A stretch of 49,009 bases of DNA from an uncultured Lachnospiraceae bacterium (GCA_947574135.1 CANPIM010000023.1:1-49009); one strand, 5' to 3'; counted from the stretch's first letter, positions 16,303-26,046 are shown. Notes: generated by a model not told the origin, from the letters alone. Numbers and translations are program-made.

Positions 16303-16326
16303 ACTGTGCAATACAAGAAAGGATTT

Positions 16327-17895
16327 TTATGAAAAACCGCCCATCTGTTTCATCAGGAGCAACCGCTGTCCCGCCTTTACCTCCTGCTGACTCATTTCAT
16401 TCAGGGTTCGTACCTGCTCCATGGTGGTGTGATAGGTTTTGGCAATATCCCACAGCGTATCCCCCGGCTGCACTACATAGATGAGCATGCCGGGCAGATT
16501 ATTGATTTTTTCCATATCCAGAGCCTCTTCCTCCACCGTTTCAATGTGGGAAAGCTCCAGAGGCTCCAGTACCAGCCCATTGAGCAGAATCGAGGCCTTT
16601 ACCTCCACCTCTTCCCCGCTGACCATAGCTGCATGCAGCTGCTCCAGGGAGGCCTGGAGGTAATAAACCGGGGCCTCTCCCATGCCCGGGGCCTCCAGAA
16701 TATGTTCAAAGGGAAGGGATCCCTCCAGGCAGCAAAACGGCATCTGGTCATCCTCTGTCACATAGAGCACCTGGACCAAAACCGCGCCCTCTACCTTAAG
16801 ACCCTGTTCTGTCACTGTCACCTCATCCACTTTTACCTCTCCGGAGGCATTGCAGATCTGCAGAATATGGGCCTCTCTCTGGGTAATGGGCAGACGGTCC
16901 ATGGTACGGCAGCGGGAGGCGTTGGACACCAGAAGACGCTGGCAGAAAGCCGGACGGCTCTTAAGTCTCAGTTCCCGGGAGGGGCTGTACAGGTCGCACA
17001 GCATGCTCAGATGCTCCTCCACGTAAATCCGCATGGTTACATCCAGAATAGCGTCCACATTCAGCACCCGCAGCTCTCCGTCATAATCCGGCTTTGCCTC
17101 CACATCTCCGTGAAGCAGGCTTACATCCACATGGCCGATCATCTGCTCCTGGCAGCCCGGGCAGTCCACATGAGTGCTGAAGGGAATATTCTGGGAAAGC
17201 CACCAGGTTTTTGCCGGCTCCTCTTCCCCCAGATACAGTACAAAGACCTGCAGCTCTCCTTTCAGAAATACCTGCCCCTCCCCCAGCCGTACATCCAGAC
17301 CCCGTACCGCGGTTTCCTGCCAGAGGATTTTTCCGATGTTAGGCTGATTCATGGGCAGGATCACCTCATCCTTAACCCGGCAGGTATCCCGCTTCTGAGC
17401 GGCAAGGCCGGCTACGGACACCTGGCAGAATCTTGTCTCCGCCTCCTGTCCCTCCGGCACGCCCACCGCCATCTCTTCATCCACCAGCTCCTCCGCCGTG
17501 AGTTCAAAGGTGATCAGCGCCTTGATATTAAGCTTTCGGGAGTGAATGACCGACACATTCAAATCCTCCAGGGTCCATTTCACCTGGATGGTCTCTCCCT
17601 CCTGTACGCCCTCCATATGGATCTGTTCATCAAAGGGCAGCTTTCCCTGTACGCTGCAGGGCACGGAAACGCCTCCGCCTTCCCCGTAAAACACGGAGAA
17701 ATTCAGGGTGCCGCGGAGCCGTACCCGGTCCTTTTCCGCCTTGCTCTCCCCGATCTCCACCATTCCCTGATGCAGAATCAGCTGCTGCACATCCTGCATG
17801 CTGTCCGGGATATTAAAATCATCATCCATAGTCATCTGCCAAAGGGCCCGGGCCTTCTGTCTGCTCATATGGATATTTTTACGAACCAGTTCCAC
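16327..17895 (-). CDS. sipL: SipL-like spore coat morphogenesis protein (DUF3794 repeats, LysM)
   Basis: This 522-residue protein of the mother cell probably binds the coat base protein SpoIVA and helps build the coat around the forespore. The architecture is repeated DUF3794 domains (visible around residues 40-150, 180-290 and 330-430) and a C-terminal LysM domain (YVVQPGDTLWDIAKTYHTTM), as in the Clostridioides difficile SipL. There is no signal peptide, in line with a mother-cell protein. The GTG at 17895 is chosen because GAGGAGG lies 7 bases upstream. It should be expressed under sporulation sigma factors, but I see no clear sigma-E promoter. Confidence 0.9.
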   Translation of the reverse strand: MELVRKNIHMSRQKARALWQMTMDDDFNIPDSMQDVQQLILHQGMVEIGESKAEKDRVRLRGTLNFSVFYGEGGGVSVPCSVQGKLPFDEQIHMEGVQEGETIQVKWTLEDLNVSVIHSRKLNIKALITFELTAEELVDEEMAVGVPEGQEAETRFCQVSVAGLAAQKRDTCRVKDEVILPMNQPNIGKILWQETAVRGLDVRLGEGQVFLKGELQVFVLYLGEEEPAKTWWLSQNIPFSTHVDCPGCQEQMIGHVDVSLLHGDVEAKPDYDGELRVLNVDAILDVTMRIYVEEHLSMLCDLYSPSRELRLKSRPAFCQRLLVSNASRCRTMDRLPITQREAHILQICNASGEVKVDEVTVTEQGLKVEGAVLVQVLYVTEDDQMPFCCLEGSLPFEHILEAPGMGEAPVYYLQASLEQLHAAMVSGEEVEVKASILLNGLVLEPLELSHIETVEEEALDMEKINNLPGMLIYVVQPGDTLWDIAKTYHTTMEQVRTLNEMSQQEVKAGQRLLLMKQMGGFS

Positions 17896-18043
17896 CTGTT
17901 TACCTCCTCAAAATTCTGTTTTGCCGTCCTTTTTCCTCTGGCTGTTTTTACCACTATATGCCGGCGCTTCCCCATTTATGACGGGCCTGGCAAAACACTG
18001 CCAAAGCCCGGATGTTTTCCCTTACAACACTTTCATACCGGGC

Positions 18044-18442
18044 CTACTGAAACACCACCGGAAGTCCGGGATCCTCTGTCATCACCACAATATAGGGATA
18101 GGACGGGGTCTCGGCCAGGGTCTCCCCCTTCCCGGGCCCTATAAGGGTGGTGTCAAAATAAACGGCGTTCTCTGTCAGATACAGCTCCTCCACCGCAATG
18201 CTGTAGCCCCCGGTAGGCTGCTGTCCGTACCCGGCGCACAGATACAGGTTGCCCTGATCCTGATAGGTAAGCTTAAAAGGCTCCGCCTTCTTCTGTTCCA
18301 CCGCCTCCAGAAGCTTCTCCGGCACCTTCCCCTCCTCCACCACCAGAAACTCCAGATCCCGCACTTTCTCCCGGCTGTCTGTCTGCAGCTGGCAGCCGCA
18401 TAAAAAAATTACAATCATTCCCAGCAAAAAAACTCTGCGCAT
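18044..18442 (-). CDS. lipoprotein with PrcB-type C-terminal domain
   Basis: This 132-residue protein has a lipoprotein signal with cysteine in FLCGC at residues 13-17 and then a PrcB_C-like domain: KLTYQDQGNLYLCAGYGQQP, TGGYSIAVEELYL and a PSYPYIVV end. Domains of this type occur in protease-complex subunits and in many small Clostridia lipoproteins of unknown role. The start has GGGAGGAG upstream. It is on the same strand as sipL with a GC-rich hairpin (about 17982-18014) between them, so separate transcription is likely. Confidence 0.8.
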   Translation of the reverse strand: MRRVFLLGMIVIFLCGCQLQTDSREKVRDLEFLVVEEGKVPEKLLEAVEQKKAEPFKLTYQDQGNLYLCAGYGQQPTGGYSIAVEELYLTENAVYFDTTLIGPGKGETLAETPSYPYIVVMTEDPGLPVVFQ

Positions 18443-18577
18443 AAAAACTCCTCCCTTCTCAGTAACAATCCATGTTACTTTTCACACCCTTATCAAATAA
18501 AAACTTTTCAAAAACTGGCGTGGGTGTGAATGGTAACCCAATCCATACATCTTATCGGGAAAAAGCTTCCATTATTC

Positions 18578-18606
18578 TTGTTTTTTACGGATAATTTGAT
18601 TATAAT
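18578..18606 (+). promoter_or_regulatory. promoter of the malQ operon
   Basis: TTGTTT (18578-18583) and a perfect TATAAT (18601-18606) are separated by 17 bases in an AT-rich gap. A small inverted repeat, AGTAAC/GTTACT, lies at about 18462-18478 in the same gap. Confidence 0.5.
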
Positions 18607-18689
18607 ATCTATAAGTTTCGGCTCCTTGTGCTGTCTGCACAGGTCTGCCAAACATTTATACAATTTTATCCTGAGAGGAACTCAAAGCC

Positions 18690-20207
18690 ATGCATTTTAA
18701 AACTTCAGCCGACGATCACACCAACTACCGCTACAGCGGCATTCTGCTGCATCCCACTTCCTTCCCCTCTCCCTACGGAATCGGGGATCTGGGACAGGGC
18801 GCCTATGATTTTGTGGACTTTCTCCACGCTGCGGGACAGCATCTGTGGCAGATTCTGCCCCTTTGTCCCACCACTCTGGGGGATTCCCCCTATCAGGGCT
18901 ATTCTGTTTTCGCAGGAAATACCCTGCTGATCAGCCCGGAGCTTTTGGTAAAGCAGCAGCTCCTGACTCCAGAAGATGTGGCCCAAATTCCCAAGTTTTC
19001 CGCGAATTCGGTGGATTTCCCCGCGGTCCGGGAATATAAGACCAAACTTTACGAAAAGGCATTTGAAGCCTTTCTTCACACTGCCGATAAAAATCTTCTG
19101 GAAGAATTCGATTCCTTCTGCATCGCCAACGCCTTCTGGCTGGATCAGTACAGCCTATTCATGGCCGGAAAGGAATATCATGAGGGGGCCAGCTGGATGG
19201 AATGGGAGCCCTCCTTGCAGGATCCCACTCCCCAGGATCTGATTTTCTGGAACAAAAAGCTGAAAACTTGCATTGATTATCATAAATTCCTGCAATATCT
19301 GTTCCACTCCCAGTGGTATAAGCTTAAAGCTTACGCCAATGAGCGCAGCATTGCCATTATCGGGGATCTTCCCATCTTTGTGGCCCTGGACAGCGCGGAT
19401 GTATGGGGAAACAAGAAGCTGTTTAAGCTGGATGAAAAGGGGCATCCCACAGAGGTGGCCGGAGTGCCCCCTGATTATTTCTGCACCGAGGGACAGCTGT
19501 GGGGCAACCCGCTCTACGACTGGCCTGCCCATGAAGCCGACGGTTTTTCCTGGTGGATTTCCCGGATCCGCAACCAGCTGGATCAGGTGGATTATCTCAG
19601 GCTTGACCATTTCCGGGGCTTTGAGGCCTACTGGTCTGTACCTGCAGGGGCTCCCAACGCAGTGGGCGGCACCTGGCACCGAGCTCCCGGGGAAAAGCTT
19701 TTTACCGCCGTACAGGAGGCCCTGGGCGGGGAACTGCCGCTGTTTGCGGAGGATCTGGGAATCATCACCCCAGAGGTGGAAAAGTTGAGGGATACCTTCG
19801 GATTCCCAGGCATGCGTGTGCTGCAGTTTGCCTATGACGGGGACGAAAGCACCTTTCTGCCCCACCAGTTTGACACCCGCAACTGCATCTGTTATACAGG
19901 AACCCACGATAACGATACTACTGCTGGCTGGTATGCCCACGCCTCCGAGTATTCCCGGGATAAGGTACGCCGCTATATGAACACCGACGGCTCCAGCATC
20001 AGCTGGGACTTCATGCGCATTTGTCTGGGCACCATTGCCAAATACGCCATTTTCCCGCTGCAGGATGTGCTGAAGCTGGGAAGCGAGGCCCGTATGAATG
20101 TGCCCGGCACTCCCATAGGAAACTGGTCCTGGCGCTATGAATCAGGAATGTTAAACAGCGGCCTGGCTCAGGGACTGAAACAGATGACAAACCTGTTTGG
20201 CAGATAA
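18690..20207 (+). CDS. malQ: 4-alpha-glucanotransferase (amylomaltase)
   Basis: This 505-residue GH77 enzyme moves alpha-1,4-glucan segments between maltodextrins in the cytoplasm. The family marks are HPTSFPSPYGIGDLG at the N-terminus, VDYLRLDHFRGFEAYW with the nucleophile aspartate, PLFAEDLGIITPEV with the acid/base glutamate, and TGTHDNDTTAGW. The length is typical of the short bacterial form. A GAGAGGAAC site precedes the start. It is followed 12 bases later by the acyltransferase gene, so the two are probably co-transcribed despite unrelated jobs. Confidence 0.96.
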   Translation: MHFKTSADDHTNYRYSGILLHPTSFPSPYGIGDLGQGAYDFVDFLHAAGQHLWQILPLCPTTLGDSPYQGYSVFAGNTLLISPELLVKQQLLTPEDVAQIPKFSANSVDFPAVREYKTKLYEKAFEAFLHTADKNLLEEFDSFCIANAFWLDQYSLFMAGKEYHEGASWMEWEPSLQDPTPQDLIFWNKKLKTCIDYHKFLQYLFHSQWYKLKAYANERSIAIIGDLPIFVALDSADVWGNKKLFKLDEKGHPTEVAGVPPDYFCTEGQLWGNPLYDWPAHEADGFSWWISRIRNQLDQVDYLRLDHFRGFEAYWSVPAGAPNAVGGTWHRAPGEKLFTAVQEALGGELPLFAEDLGIITPEVEKLRDTFGFPGMRVLQFAYDGDESTFLPHQFDTRNCICYTGTHDNDTTAGWYAHASEYSRDKVRRYMNTDGSSISWDFMRICLGTIAKYAIFPLQDVLKLGSEARMNVPGTPIGNWSWRYESGMLNSGLAQGLKQMTNLFGR

Positions 20208-20219
20208 GGTGGTGAACAA

Positions 20220-20951
20220 ATGATACGTTTTATCCTGGTGGTAATTATCGTCCTCTCCTTCCTGATCCTGGGCATCCCGGTTCTTCTGGTGGAATGGATC
20301 GTCGGCAAATTCAACAGGCATGCCAAGGACTACAGCTGCCTGCGCATAGTACAGGGCGCATTCAAGCTGATCCTGTGGACCACCGGCGTAAAGACCACCG
20401 TCATCGGGCAGGAACATGTGCCCAAAGACCAGGCAGTCCTCTACATCGGCAACCACCGCAGCTATTTTGATATTCTGCTCACCTACTCCCGCTGCCCGGG
20501 GCTCACCGGCTATGTGGCAAAGGTGGAGATGCTGCGCTACTGGCTCCTGCGGGACTGGATGAAAGCTCTCTATTGCCTGTTTCTGGACCGGGAGGATATG
20601 AAGGCAGGATTGAAAACTATTTTGCAGGGAATTGAATACATTAAGAATGGAATCTCCATCTGCATTTTCCCCGAGGGAACCCGCAACCGGACGGATCAGA
20701 TGATGCCCTTTAAGGAGGGGAGCCTGAAAATGGCGGAAAAGACCGGCTGCCCCATTATTCCCATGGCGATCACCAACTCCGCAGAGATTTTCGAAAATCA
20801 TCTTCCTTTTATCCGTCCCTGCCGTGTGATCCTGGAATATGGAGAGCCCATTTATCCCAAAGAGCTGTCCAAGGAGGAACGAAAGTTCCTGGGCGCCTAT
20901 ACGCAACAGAAAATCCAGGAAATGCTGGACAAAAATGCCGCGCTTATTTAA
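20220..20951 (+). CDS. plsC: 1-acyl-sn-glycerol-3-phosphate acyltransferase
   Basis: This 243-residue membrane enzyme adds the second acyl chain to make phosphatidic acid. An N-terminal transmembrane helix (residues 2-24, LVVIIVLSFLILGIPVLLVE) is followed by the catalytic NHRSYFDI (HxxxxD) and the substrate motif FPEGTRNR. GGTGG precedes the start. It lies between malQ and ddl on one strand; the 115-base gap before ddl contains a large hairpin. Confidence 0.94.
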   Translation: MIRFILVVIIVLSFLILGIPVLLVEWIVGKFNRHAKDYSCLRIVQGAFKLILWTTGVKTTVIGQEHVPKDQAVLYIGNHRSYFDILLTYSRCPGLTGYVAKVEMLRYWLLRDWMKALYCLFLDREDMKAGLKTILQGIEYIKNGISICIFPEGTRNRTDQMMPFKEGSLKMAEKTGCPIIPMAITNSAEIFENHLPFIRPCRVILEYGEPIYPKELSKEERKFLGAYTQQKIQEMLDKNAALI

Positions 20952-20958
20952 TTGTACC

Positions 20959-21032
20959 GGCCAGTTTACTTTCCGCTAAATGACACAGAAGATCGAAGGA
21001 AGGCGTATCATTTGGCGAACAGTAGACTGGCC
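20959..21032. repeat. long imperfect hairpin between plsC and ddl
   Basis: Arms of 25 bases (20959-20983 and 21008-21032) match at 21 positions around a 24-base loop. No T-run follows, so it is not a standard terminator. It may be an RNA processing site, a regulatory leader of ddl or the remains of a small palindromic element. Confidence 0.7.
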
Positions 21033-21066
21033 CATGTAATGGCGGATATTTATGAGGAGGAAATTT

Positions 21067-22134
21067 GTGGAAAATCAGATAAGATCTATGAAAATCGTGG
21101 TCCTGGCAGGGGGGATCAGCACGGAGCGGGACGTGTCCCTGAGCACTGGAAGCCAGGTATATCTTGCCCTGAAGGAAAAGGGCCTCCCGGTGATCCTGCT
21201 GGATGTGTATCTGGGCTACAAGGAGCCGGGCGACTGTCTGGAAGGCCTCTTTGAGGCGGACATAGACTGGGCCCGGGACATCCAGGGCGTCTCCGAGGCA
21301 AGTCCCGATCTGGAGGCCGTTAAGGCTCTGCGCAGGGACGGAGGGAAAAGCGCGTTCGGTCCCAATGTGCTGGCTCTCTGCGATCAGGCGGACATGGTAT
21401 TTCTGGCTCTTCACGGCGCAGGCGGGGAGGATGGACGGATCCAGGCCGCCTTTGATCTTATGGGTATCCGCTACACGGGAACGGATTACCTGAGCAGCGC
21501 CATGGCCATGGACAAGGGCATTTCCAAGCAGTTCTTTGAAAAACACGGCATTCCCACCCCCAAGGGATGCGTGGTAAAGCAGGGGGAGAGGCCGGATCCG
21601 GCTCAGATCTCCTATCCCTGTATGGTGAAAACCGCCTGCGGCGGCTCCAGCGTGGGGGCCTACCGGGTGAACTCCCCGGAGGAGCTTTCCAAAGCCCTGG
21701 AGGATGCCCTTTCCTTTGGGGAAGACGTGATTGTGGAGCAATTTATCATCGGACGGGAATTTTCCGTCAGCGTCATTCAGGGGAAAGCCCTTCCCATCAT
21801 TGAAATTGCGCCCCTTCAGGGCTTTTATGACTATAAGAATAAATATCAGGCCGGCAGCACCATTGAGACCTGTCCGGCAGACCTGCCCCAGGATCTGACC
21901 CGAAAAATTCAGTCCTATGCGGAACAGGTTTTTGAAGCCCTGGGCATGCAAGCCTATGCCCGCATGGATTTTATGCTGGATTCTTCCGACAACTCCGTCT
22001 ACTGCCTGGAGGCCAATACCCTGCCGGGTATGACCCCCACCAGTCTTCTGCCCCAGGAGGCTGCGGTTCTGGGATGGAGCTTCGGGGACCTGTGCCTGAA
22101 AATCCTGGAGGTTTCCCTGCAGAAATACATCTGA
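21067..22134 (+). CDS. ddl: D-alanine--D-alanine ligase
   Basis: This is an ATP-grasp enzyme of 355 residues that makes D-Ala-D-Ala for peptidoglycan. LAGGISTERDVSLSTG carries the N-terminal glutamate and serine, HGAGGEDGRIQ follows, and GGSSVGAYRV holds the serine loop. The omega loop FYDYKNKY keeps the tyrosine of ordinary D-Ala-D-Ala ligases rather than the vancomycin-resistance types. The GTG at 21067 is favoured because AGGAGG ends 6 bases before it; the ATG at 21052 lies before that site and the ATG at 21088 has no ribosome site. The next gene is murF, its direct pathway partner. Confidence 0.94.
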   Translation: MENQIRSMKIVVLAGGISTERDVSLSTGSQVYLALKEKGLPVILLDVYLGYKEPGDCLEGLFEADIDWARDIQGVSEASPDLEAVKALRRDGGKSAFGPNVLALCDQADMVFLALHGAGGEDGRIQAAFDLMGIRYTGTDYLSSAMAMDKGISKQFFEKHGIPTPKGCVVKQGERPDPAQISYPCMVKTACGGSSVGAYRVNSPEELSKALEDALSFGEDVIVEQFIIGREFSVSVIQGKALPIIEIAPLQGFYDYKNKYQAGSTIETCPADLPQDLTRKIQSYAEQVFEALGMQAYARMDFMLDSSDNSVYCLEANTLPGMTPTSLLPQEAAVLGWSFGDLCLKILEVSLQKYI

Positions 22135-22212
22135 CAGACAAAACACATAGACACTATGCTTTCCGCGGCCCAGATCCGCGATCCGCCAAGAAGAAAGGAG
22201 CATTCCTGTATT

Positions 22213-23586
22213 ATGAAACAGATGACTCTGGAAAAAATTACGGCTGCCTGCGGCGGCTCCTATACAGGGCCACAGGAAGCCTTTGCCAAGGAAATCACCG
22301 GGGCCGCCCAGGACAGCCGCAAAATACAGCCCGGCTTTTTGTTTTTTGCCGTCAAAGGAGAACGGGTGGACGGCCACAGCTACATTCCCGCTGTCTTTGC
22401 CAAGGGCGCTGCCTGCTGCGTGTGCGAGACCCTGCCGGAGCACCCGGCCGGCCCCTGCATCCAGGTGCCCTCCACCTTACAGGCCCTGAAAGATATAGCG
22501 GAATACTATCGCAGCACCCTGACCATTCCCATTGTGGGCATTACCGGCAGCGTGGGAAAGACCAGCACCAAGGAAATGATCGCAGCCGTACTCTCCCAGC
22601 GTTTTTCCACCCTGAAGACAGAGGGAAATCTCAACAATGAAATCGGGCTTCCCCTGACCCTGCTGCAGATTCAGGACAGCCATGAGGCTGCCGTGGTGGA
22701 AATGGGCATTAGCGATTTCGGAGAGATGCACCGGCTCAGCAAAATGGCCCGGCCCAACATTTGCGTTTTCACCAACATTGGTCTGTGCCACCTGGAATGT
22801 CTTAAGGACCGGGACGGCATCCTGCGGGCCAAAACGGAAATGTTTGACTTTGCCCAGCCTGGAGCCAAGGTTATTGCCAACGGGGACGACGACAAGCTGA
22901 TTACCCTGAAGGAGACCCGCACTCCCGCCCCCGCCTTTTTCGGCATGTCCCCAGAGCAGGATCTCTATGCCGATCAGGTGGAAAACCTAGGACTGGACGG
23001 AATCCGGTGCCGGATTACAGACGGCTGCCAGGAAATCACGGTTACCATTCCCATCCCCGGCATGCACATGGTATACAATGCCCTAGCCGGAACAGCTGTG
23101 GGCCTTTCCCTGGGACTGTCCTGGGAGGAAATCAAGGCTGGCATCGAGAGCCTGACCCCAGTCAGCGGCCGCAATCACCTGATACACACGGAAAAATGGA
23201 CCATTCTGGACGACTGCTACAACGCAAATCCCGTGTCCATGCGCGCTTCCCTGGATGTGCTCTCCAATGCCTTGGGGCGTAAGGTGGCCATTTTGGGCGA
23301 TATGGGAGAGCTGGGCACCCATGAAAAGCTGCTCCACTACAATGTAGGCTGTCACGCCGTAGACGCCGGCATTGACGTTTTGCTTCTGGCAGGAGAACTG
23401 TCCCGGGAGATGGAGCGGGGAGCCCGGGCCAAGAATCCGGGCCAGGCCGTGCGCTGGTTCGCCTCCCGGGAGGAGCTTATGGCTGCCCTTCCTCTGCTTT
23501 TGACACGAGGGGACTCTATTCTGGTCAAGGCCTCCCATTTCATGCATTTTGAGGAGATTGTGAAGGCTCTGCGGCAGGAAATATAG
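22213..23586 (+). CDS. murF: UDP-MurNAc-tripeptide--D-alanyl-D-alanine ligase
   Basis: This is a 457-residue cytoplasmic Mur ligase that adds the D-Ala-D-Ala made by Ddl to the UDP-MurNAc-tripeptide. It has the ATP loop GITGSVGKTSTKEM near residue 110, then NLNNEIGLPLTLL, and DDCYNANPVSM in the C-terminal domain. The ATG at 22213 is chosen for its AAAGGAG site 12 bases upstream and the typical MurF start; the earlier ATG at 22156 lacks a site. It ends 5 bases from the convergent lysR stop with no hairpin between them. Confidence 0.96.
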   Translation: MKQMTLEKITAACGGSYTGPQEAFAKEITGAAQDSRKIQPGFLFFAVKGERVDGHSYIPAVFAKGAACCVCETLPEHPAGPCIQVPSTLQALKDIAEYYRSTLTIPIVGITGSVGKTSTKEMIAAVLSQRFSTLKTEGNLNNEIGLPLTLLQIQDSHEAAVVEMGISDFGEMHRLSKMARPNICVFTNIGLCHLECLKDRDGILRAKTEMFDFAQPGAKVIANGDDDKLITLKETRTPAPAFFGMSPEQDLYADQVENLGLDGIRCRITDGCQEITVTIPIPGMHMVYNALAGTAVGLSLGLSWEEIKAGIESLTPVSGRNHLIHTEKWTILDDCYNANPVSMRASLDVLSNALGRKVAILGDMGELGTHEKLLHYNVGCHAVDAGIDVLLLAGELSREMERGARAKNPGQAVRWFASREELMAALPLLLTRGDSILVKASHFMHFEEIVKALRQEI

Positions 23587-23591
23587 GCTTA

Positions 23592-24464
23592 TTAACGGAA
23601 GAACTCCATCACTTTTTGCATCTGGGGCGACACCCATTTATCCCGGTGGTAGAGGATCTGCCTCCAGACCTCTACCGGAAGCTCCTGGGTGTCCAGGTAG
23701 CTCATGCGGCCTTCTGCCACGGACTGTTCTGTGGCATAATCCGGCAGGAAAGAAATGCCGGCTCCCTGCTCCACCAAACGGCAGATCACATCCGTATTTC
23801 CCACCTCCAAAATGGGCTGTACCTCCATGGACAAAGCTGCCAGCCGCTCATCCATAAGCCTGCGGTAGCTCATGCCCTTTTCCGTCAGGATAAAGGGCTG
23901 GCAGATCAGTTCCCGAAGAGACAGGCTCTTTCGCCCCCGCAACGGATTCTCCATGCCTGTCACGAAATGCATCCCCACCTTTTCCTCCTGTACAATCACA
24001 TACTCTGCATTGTAAATATGGCTGTCCAGGGTAAATACAAAGTCCGCCTCATTGTGATCCAGGAGACGAAACATTTCTTCTGTCCCTGTGTTGATTACCT
24101 GGAGGGTAATCCCCGGATATTGCCGCCAAAAATCGAGAAGCTTCTCTCCCAGCAGATGGCTGCACAGGGAATCCGACATAGCCACCCGCACATGCCCCTG
24201 GACATGGGAGGCGCTCTCTGACTCTTCCCCCATTTTCCGGGCCAGCTTGCCGATTTCATGGGCATATTTCAGGCTCTCTCTTCCCCTCTCTGTCAGGGCC
24301 ACCGTGTGGTTGATCCGCTCAAAAAGCTGGGTGTTCAGTTCTGTCTCCAGCTGTTTAATCTGAAAGGAAACCGTGGACTGGGAATAGCCCAGCTTTTCCG
24401 CCGCCTTGGTAAAGCTTCCCAGCTCCGCTACCATAATAAAGGTCTGAAGATTTTTAAGATCCAT
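23592..24464 (-). CDS. LysR family transcriptional regulator
   Basis: This is a 290-residue LysR protein with N-terminal helix-turn-helix GSFTKAAEKLGYSQSTVSFQ (residues 16-35) and a two-lobed effector domain. It is divergent from an AGCS amino-acid symporter gene, separated by 160 bases, and very likely controls it and itself from that shared region. The effector is unknown; an amino acid is a fair guess from context. Confidence 0.93.
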   Translation of the reverse strand: MDLKNLQTFIMVAELGSFTKAAEKLGYSQSTVSFQIKQLETELNTQLFERINHTVALTERGRESLKYAHEIGKLARKMGEESESASHVQGHVRVAMSDSLCSHLLGEKLLDFWRQYPGITLQVINTGTEEMFRLLDHNEADFVFTLDSHIYNAEYVIVQEEKVGMHFVTGMENPLRGRKSLSLRELICQPFILTEKGMSYRRLMDERLAALSMEVQPILEVGNTDVICRLVEQGAGISFLPDYATEQSVAEGRMSYLDTQELPVEVWRQILYHRDKWVSPQMQKVMEFFR

Positions 24465-24530
24465 GCTCTTTCCTCCTAGTCTATAACCTCAGCATCTAAT
24501 TTTTCGATACCTCCTATTATAACTATCTAT

Positions 24531-24559
24531 TTTACAAATGTTTTCACATATTATATACT
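24531..24559 (+). promoter_or_regulatory. promoter of the AGCS symporter gene
   Basis: TTTACA (24531-24536) and TATACT (24554-24559) have 17-base spacing in the lysR-symporter divergent region. Confidence 0.6.
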
Positions 24560-24624
24560 GAGAGGTAAGAAACTGCAAGAAAGCTTTAAAATCTGTCATA
24601 CAAATGACAAAAAAGGAGAGGGTT

Positions 24625-26028
24625 ATGGGGATTATTACTGTTGTCTACAATTTTCTATGGGGAGATCTGATCACGATCCCATTGCCGGGAGGCGGCTCTC
24701 TGGGGCTCTCCCTGCTGGTACTGTTGTTGATTCCTGCCGGAATCTATTTTACCATTCGCACCCGCTTTCTACCGGTGCGTCTGTTTCCGGAAATGCTGCG
24801 GATCACCCGGGAAAAACGGGTGGATTCCAGCCAGAACGCCATCTCCGGCGTCCAGGCTCTTGTCATCTCCACAGCGACCCGGGTGGGCATGGGCAATCTG
24901 GTGGGCGTAGTAGCTGCGATCTCCGCAGGCGGTGCTGGCGCTGTGTTCTGGATGTGGGTGACAGCTCTCATCGGCTCCTCCACAGCCTTTGCCGAGGGGA
25001 CGCTGGCGCAGATTTACAAGGAAAAGGATCCTCTATACGGAGGATACCGGGGAGGCCCCGCCTACTATATCCATGATTTTATCAGCCGCAGGCGGAAAAA
25101 CCCCAAAAGGGGAGGCAAATCCATTCTGGCCATCCTTTTTGCCCTGTCTGGTCTGATCTGCTGGTGCGGGATCAGCCAGGTAATCAGCAACTCGGTTTCC
25201 TCCTCTTTCTACAATGCCTTTCACATTCCGCCGCTCTACTCCACCATTGTCTTTGTGATTCTGGCGGCTGTTATCGTGTTGCGGAAAAATACCACCGTAA
25301 AGGTGCTGGACATTGTGGTCCCCATTATGGCCGGATTCTATCTGCTGGTCACCTTGTTTATCATTGTGAAAAATATTGGGCTCATTCCCGCTGTCTTTTC
25401 CCAGATCTTTCAGGAGGCCTTTGGCCTTCGCCAGATGGCAGCCGGCGGCTTTGGGGCTGTCCTCATGAACGGAGTAAAGCGGGGTCTATTCTCCAACGAG
25501 GCAGGAAGCGGCTCTGCTCCCTGCGCTGCAGCTGCGGCTGATATCAGCCATCCGGCAAAGGAAGGACTTTTGCAGGCTTTCGGCGTGTTTATTGATACCA
25601 TTGTAATCTGCAGCTGCACAGCCATGATTATGCTGCTGGCTCCCACAGACCTGGTGGGGGGCCTTACGGGCATGGATCTATTACAGACAGCTATGCAGCA
25701 CCATATGGGTTCCTTCGGCGGCGTCTTTATCGCTGTTATCCTGTGGCTTTTTAGCTTTTCCACCTTTATCGGCATCCTGTTTTATGCCCGTCCCAATGTG
25801 GCCTACCTCTTTGGGGACAACTGGCTTTCCCAAACCCTGTACAAGATCGTGGCTCTGGTCATGCTTTTTATCGGCGGTCTGGCCGCCTACACCTTCGTGT
25901 GGGATTTGGGGGATATTGGCGTGGGACTCATGACCGTGTTCAACATGATCATCCTGCTGCCCATGTCCGGAGAGGCTGTGGCCTCTCTTCGGGAATATGA
26001 GCGCAGCAAAAAGGGGCAGAGCTCCTGA
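24625..26028 (+). CDS. alanine/glycine:cation symporter (AGCS family)
   Basis: This 467-residue membrane protein imports alanine or glycine with sodium or protons. About ten to eleven spans are visible. Family marks include GVQALVISTATRVGMGNLVG, a YRGGPAYY loop and the conserved GLFSNEAGSGSAP. The ATG at 24625 is chosen because AAGGAGAGG is directly upstream; a longer frame from 24604 would include the ribosome site. It is divergent from a LysR regulator and followed by a strong terminator at 26047-26090. Confidence 0.93.
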   Translation: MGIITVVYNFLWGDLITIPLPGGGSLGLSLLVLLLIPAGIYFTIRTRFLPVRLFPEMLRITREKRVDSSQNAISGVQALVISTATRVGMGNLVGVVAAISAGGAGAVFWMWVTALIGSSTAFAEGTLAQIYKEKDPLYGGYRGGPAYYIHDFISRRRKNPKRGGKSILAILFALSGLICWCGISQVISNSVSSSFYNAFHIPPLYSTIVFVILAAVIVLRKNTTVKVLDIVVPIMAGFYLLVTLFIIVKNIGLIPAVFSQIFQEAFGLRQMAAGGFGAVLMNGVKRGLFSNEAGSGSAPCAAAAADISHPAKEGLLQAFGVFIDTIVICSCTAMIMLLAPTDLVGGLTGMDLLQTAMQHHMGSFGGVFIAVILWLFSFSTFIGILFYARPNVAYLFGDNWLSQTLYKIVALVMLFIGGLAAYTFVWDLGDIGVGLMTVFNMIILLPMSGEAVASLREYERSKKGQSS

Positions 26029-26046
26029 AAAAACAATCTGCCTGTA

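Noticed and set aside
16429..18144. Plus-strand reading frame of 571 codons opposite sipL
   Set aside because: It is the complement of a well-supported SipL gene and has no domain or ribosome site of its own.
20944..22443. Long minus-strand reading frame of 499 codons opposite ddl
   Set aside because: It is antisense to ddl and part of murF, which have clear motifs; composition (many His, Gly, Gln) is typical of an opposite-strand shadow.
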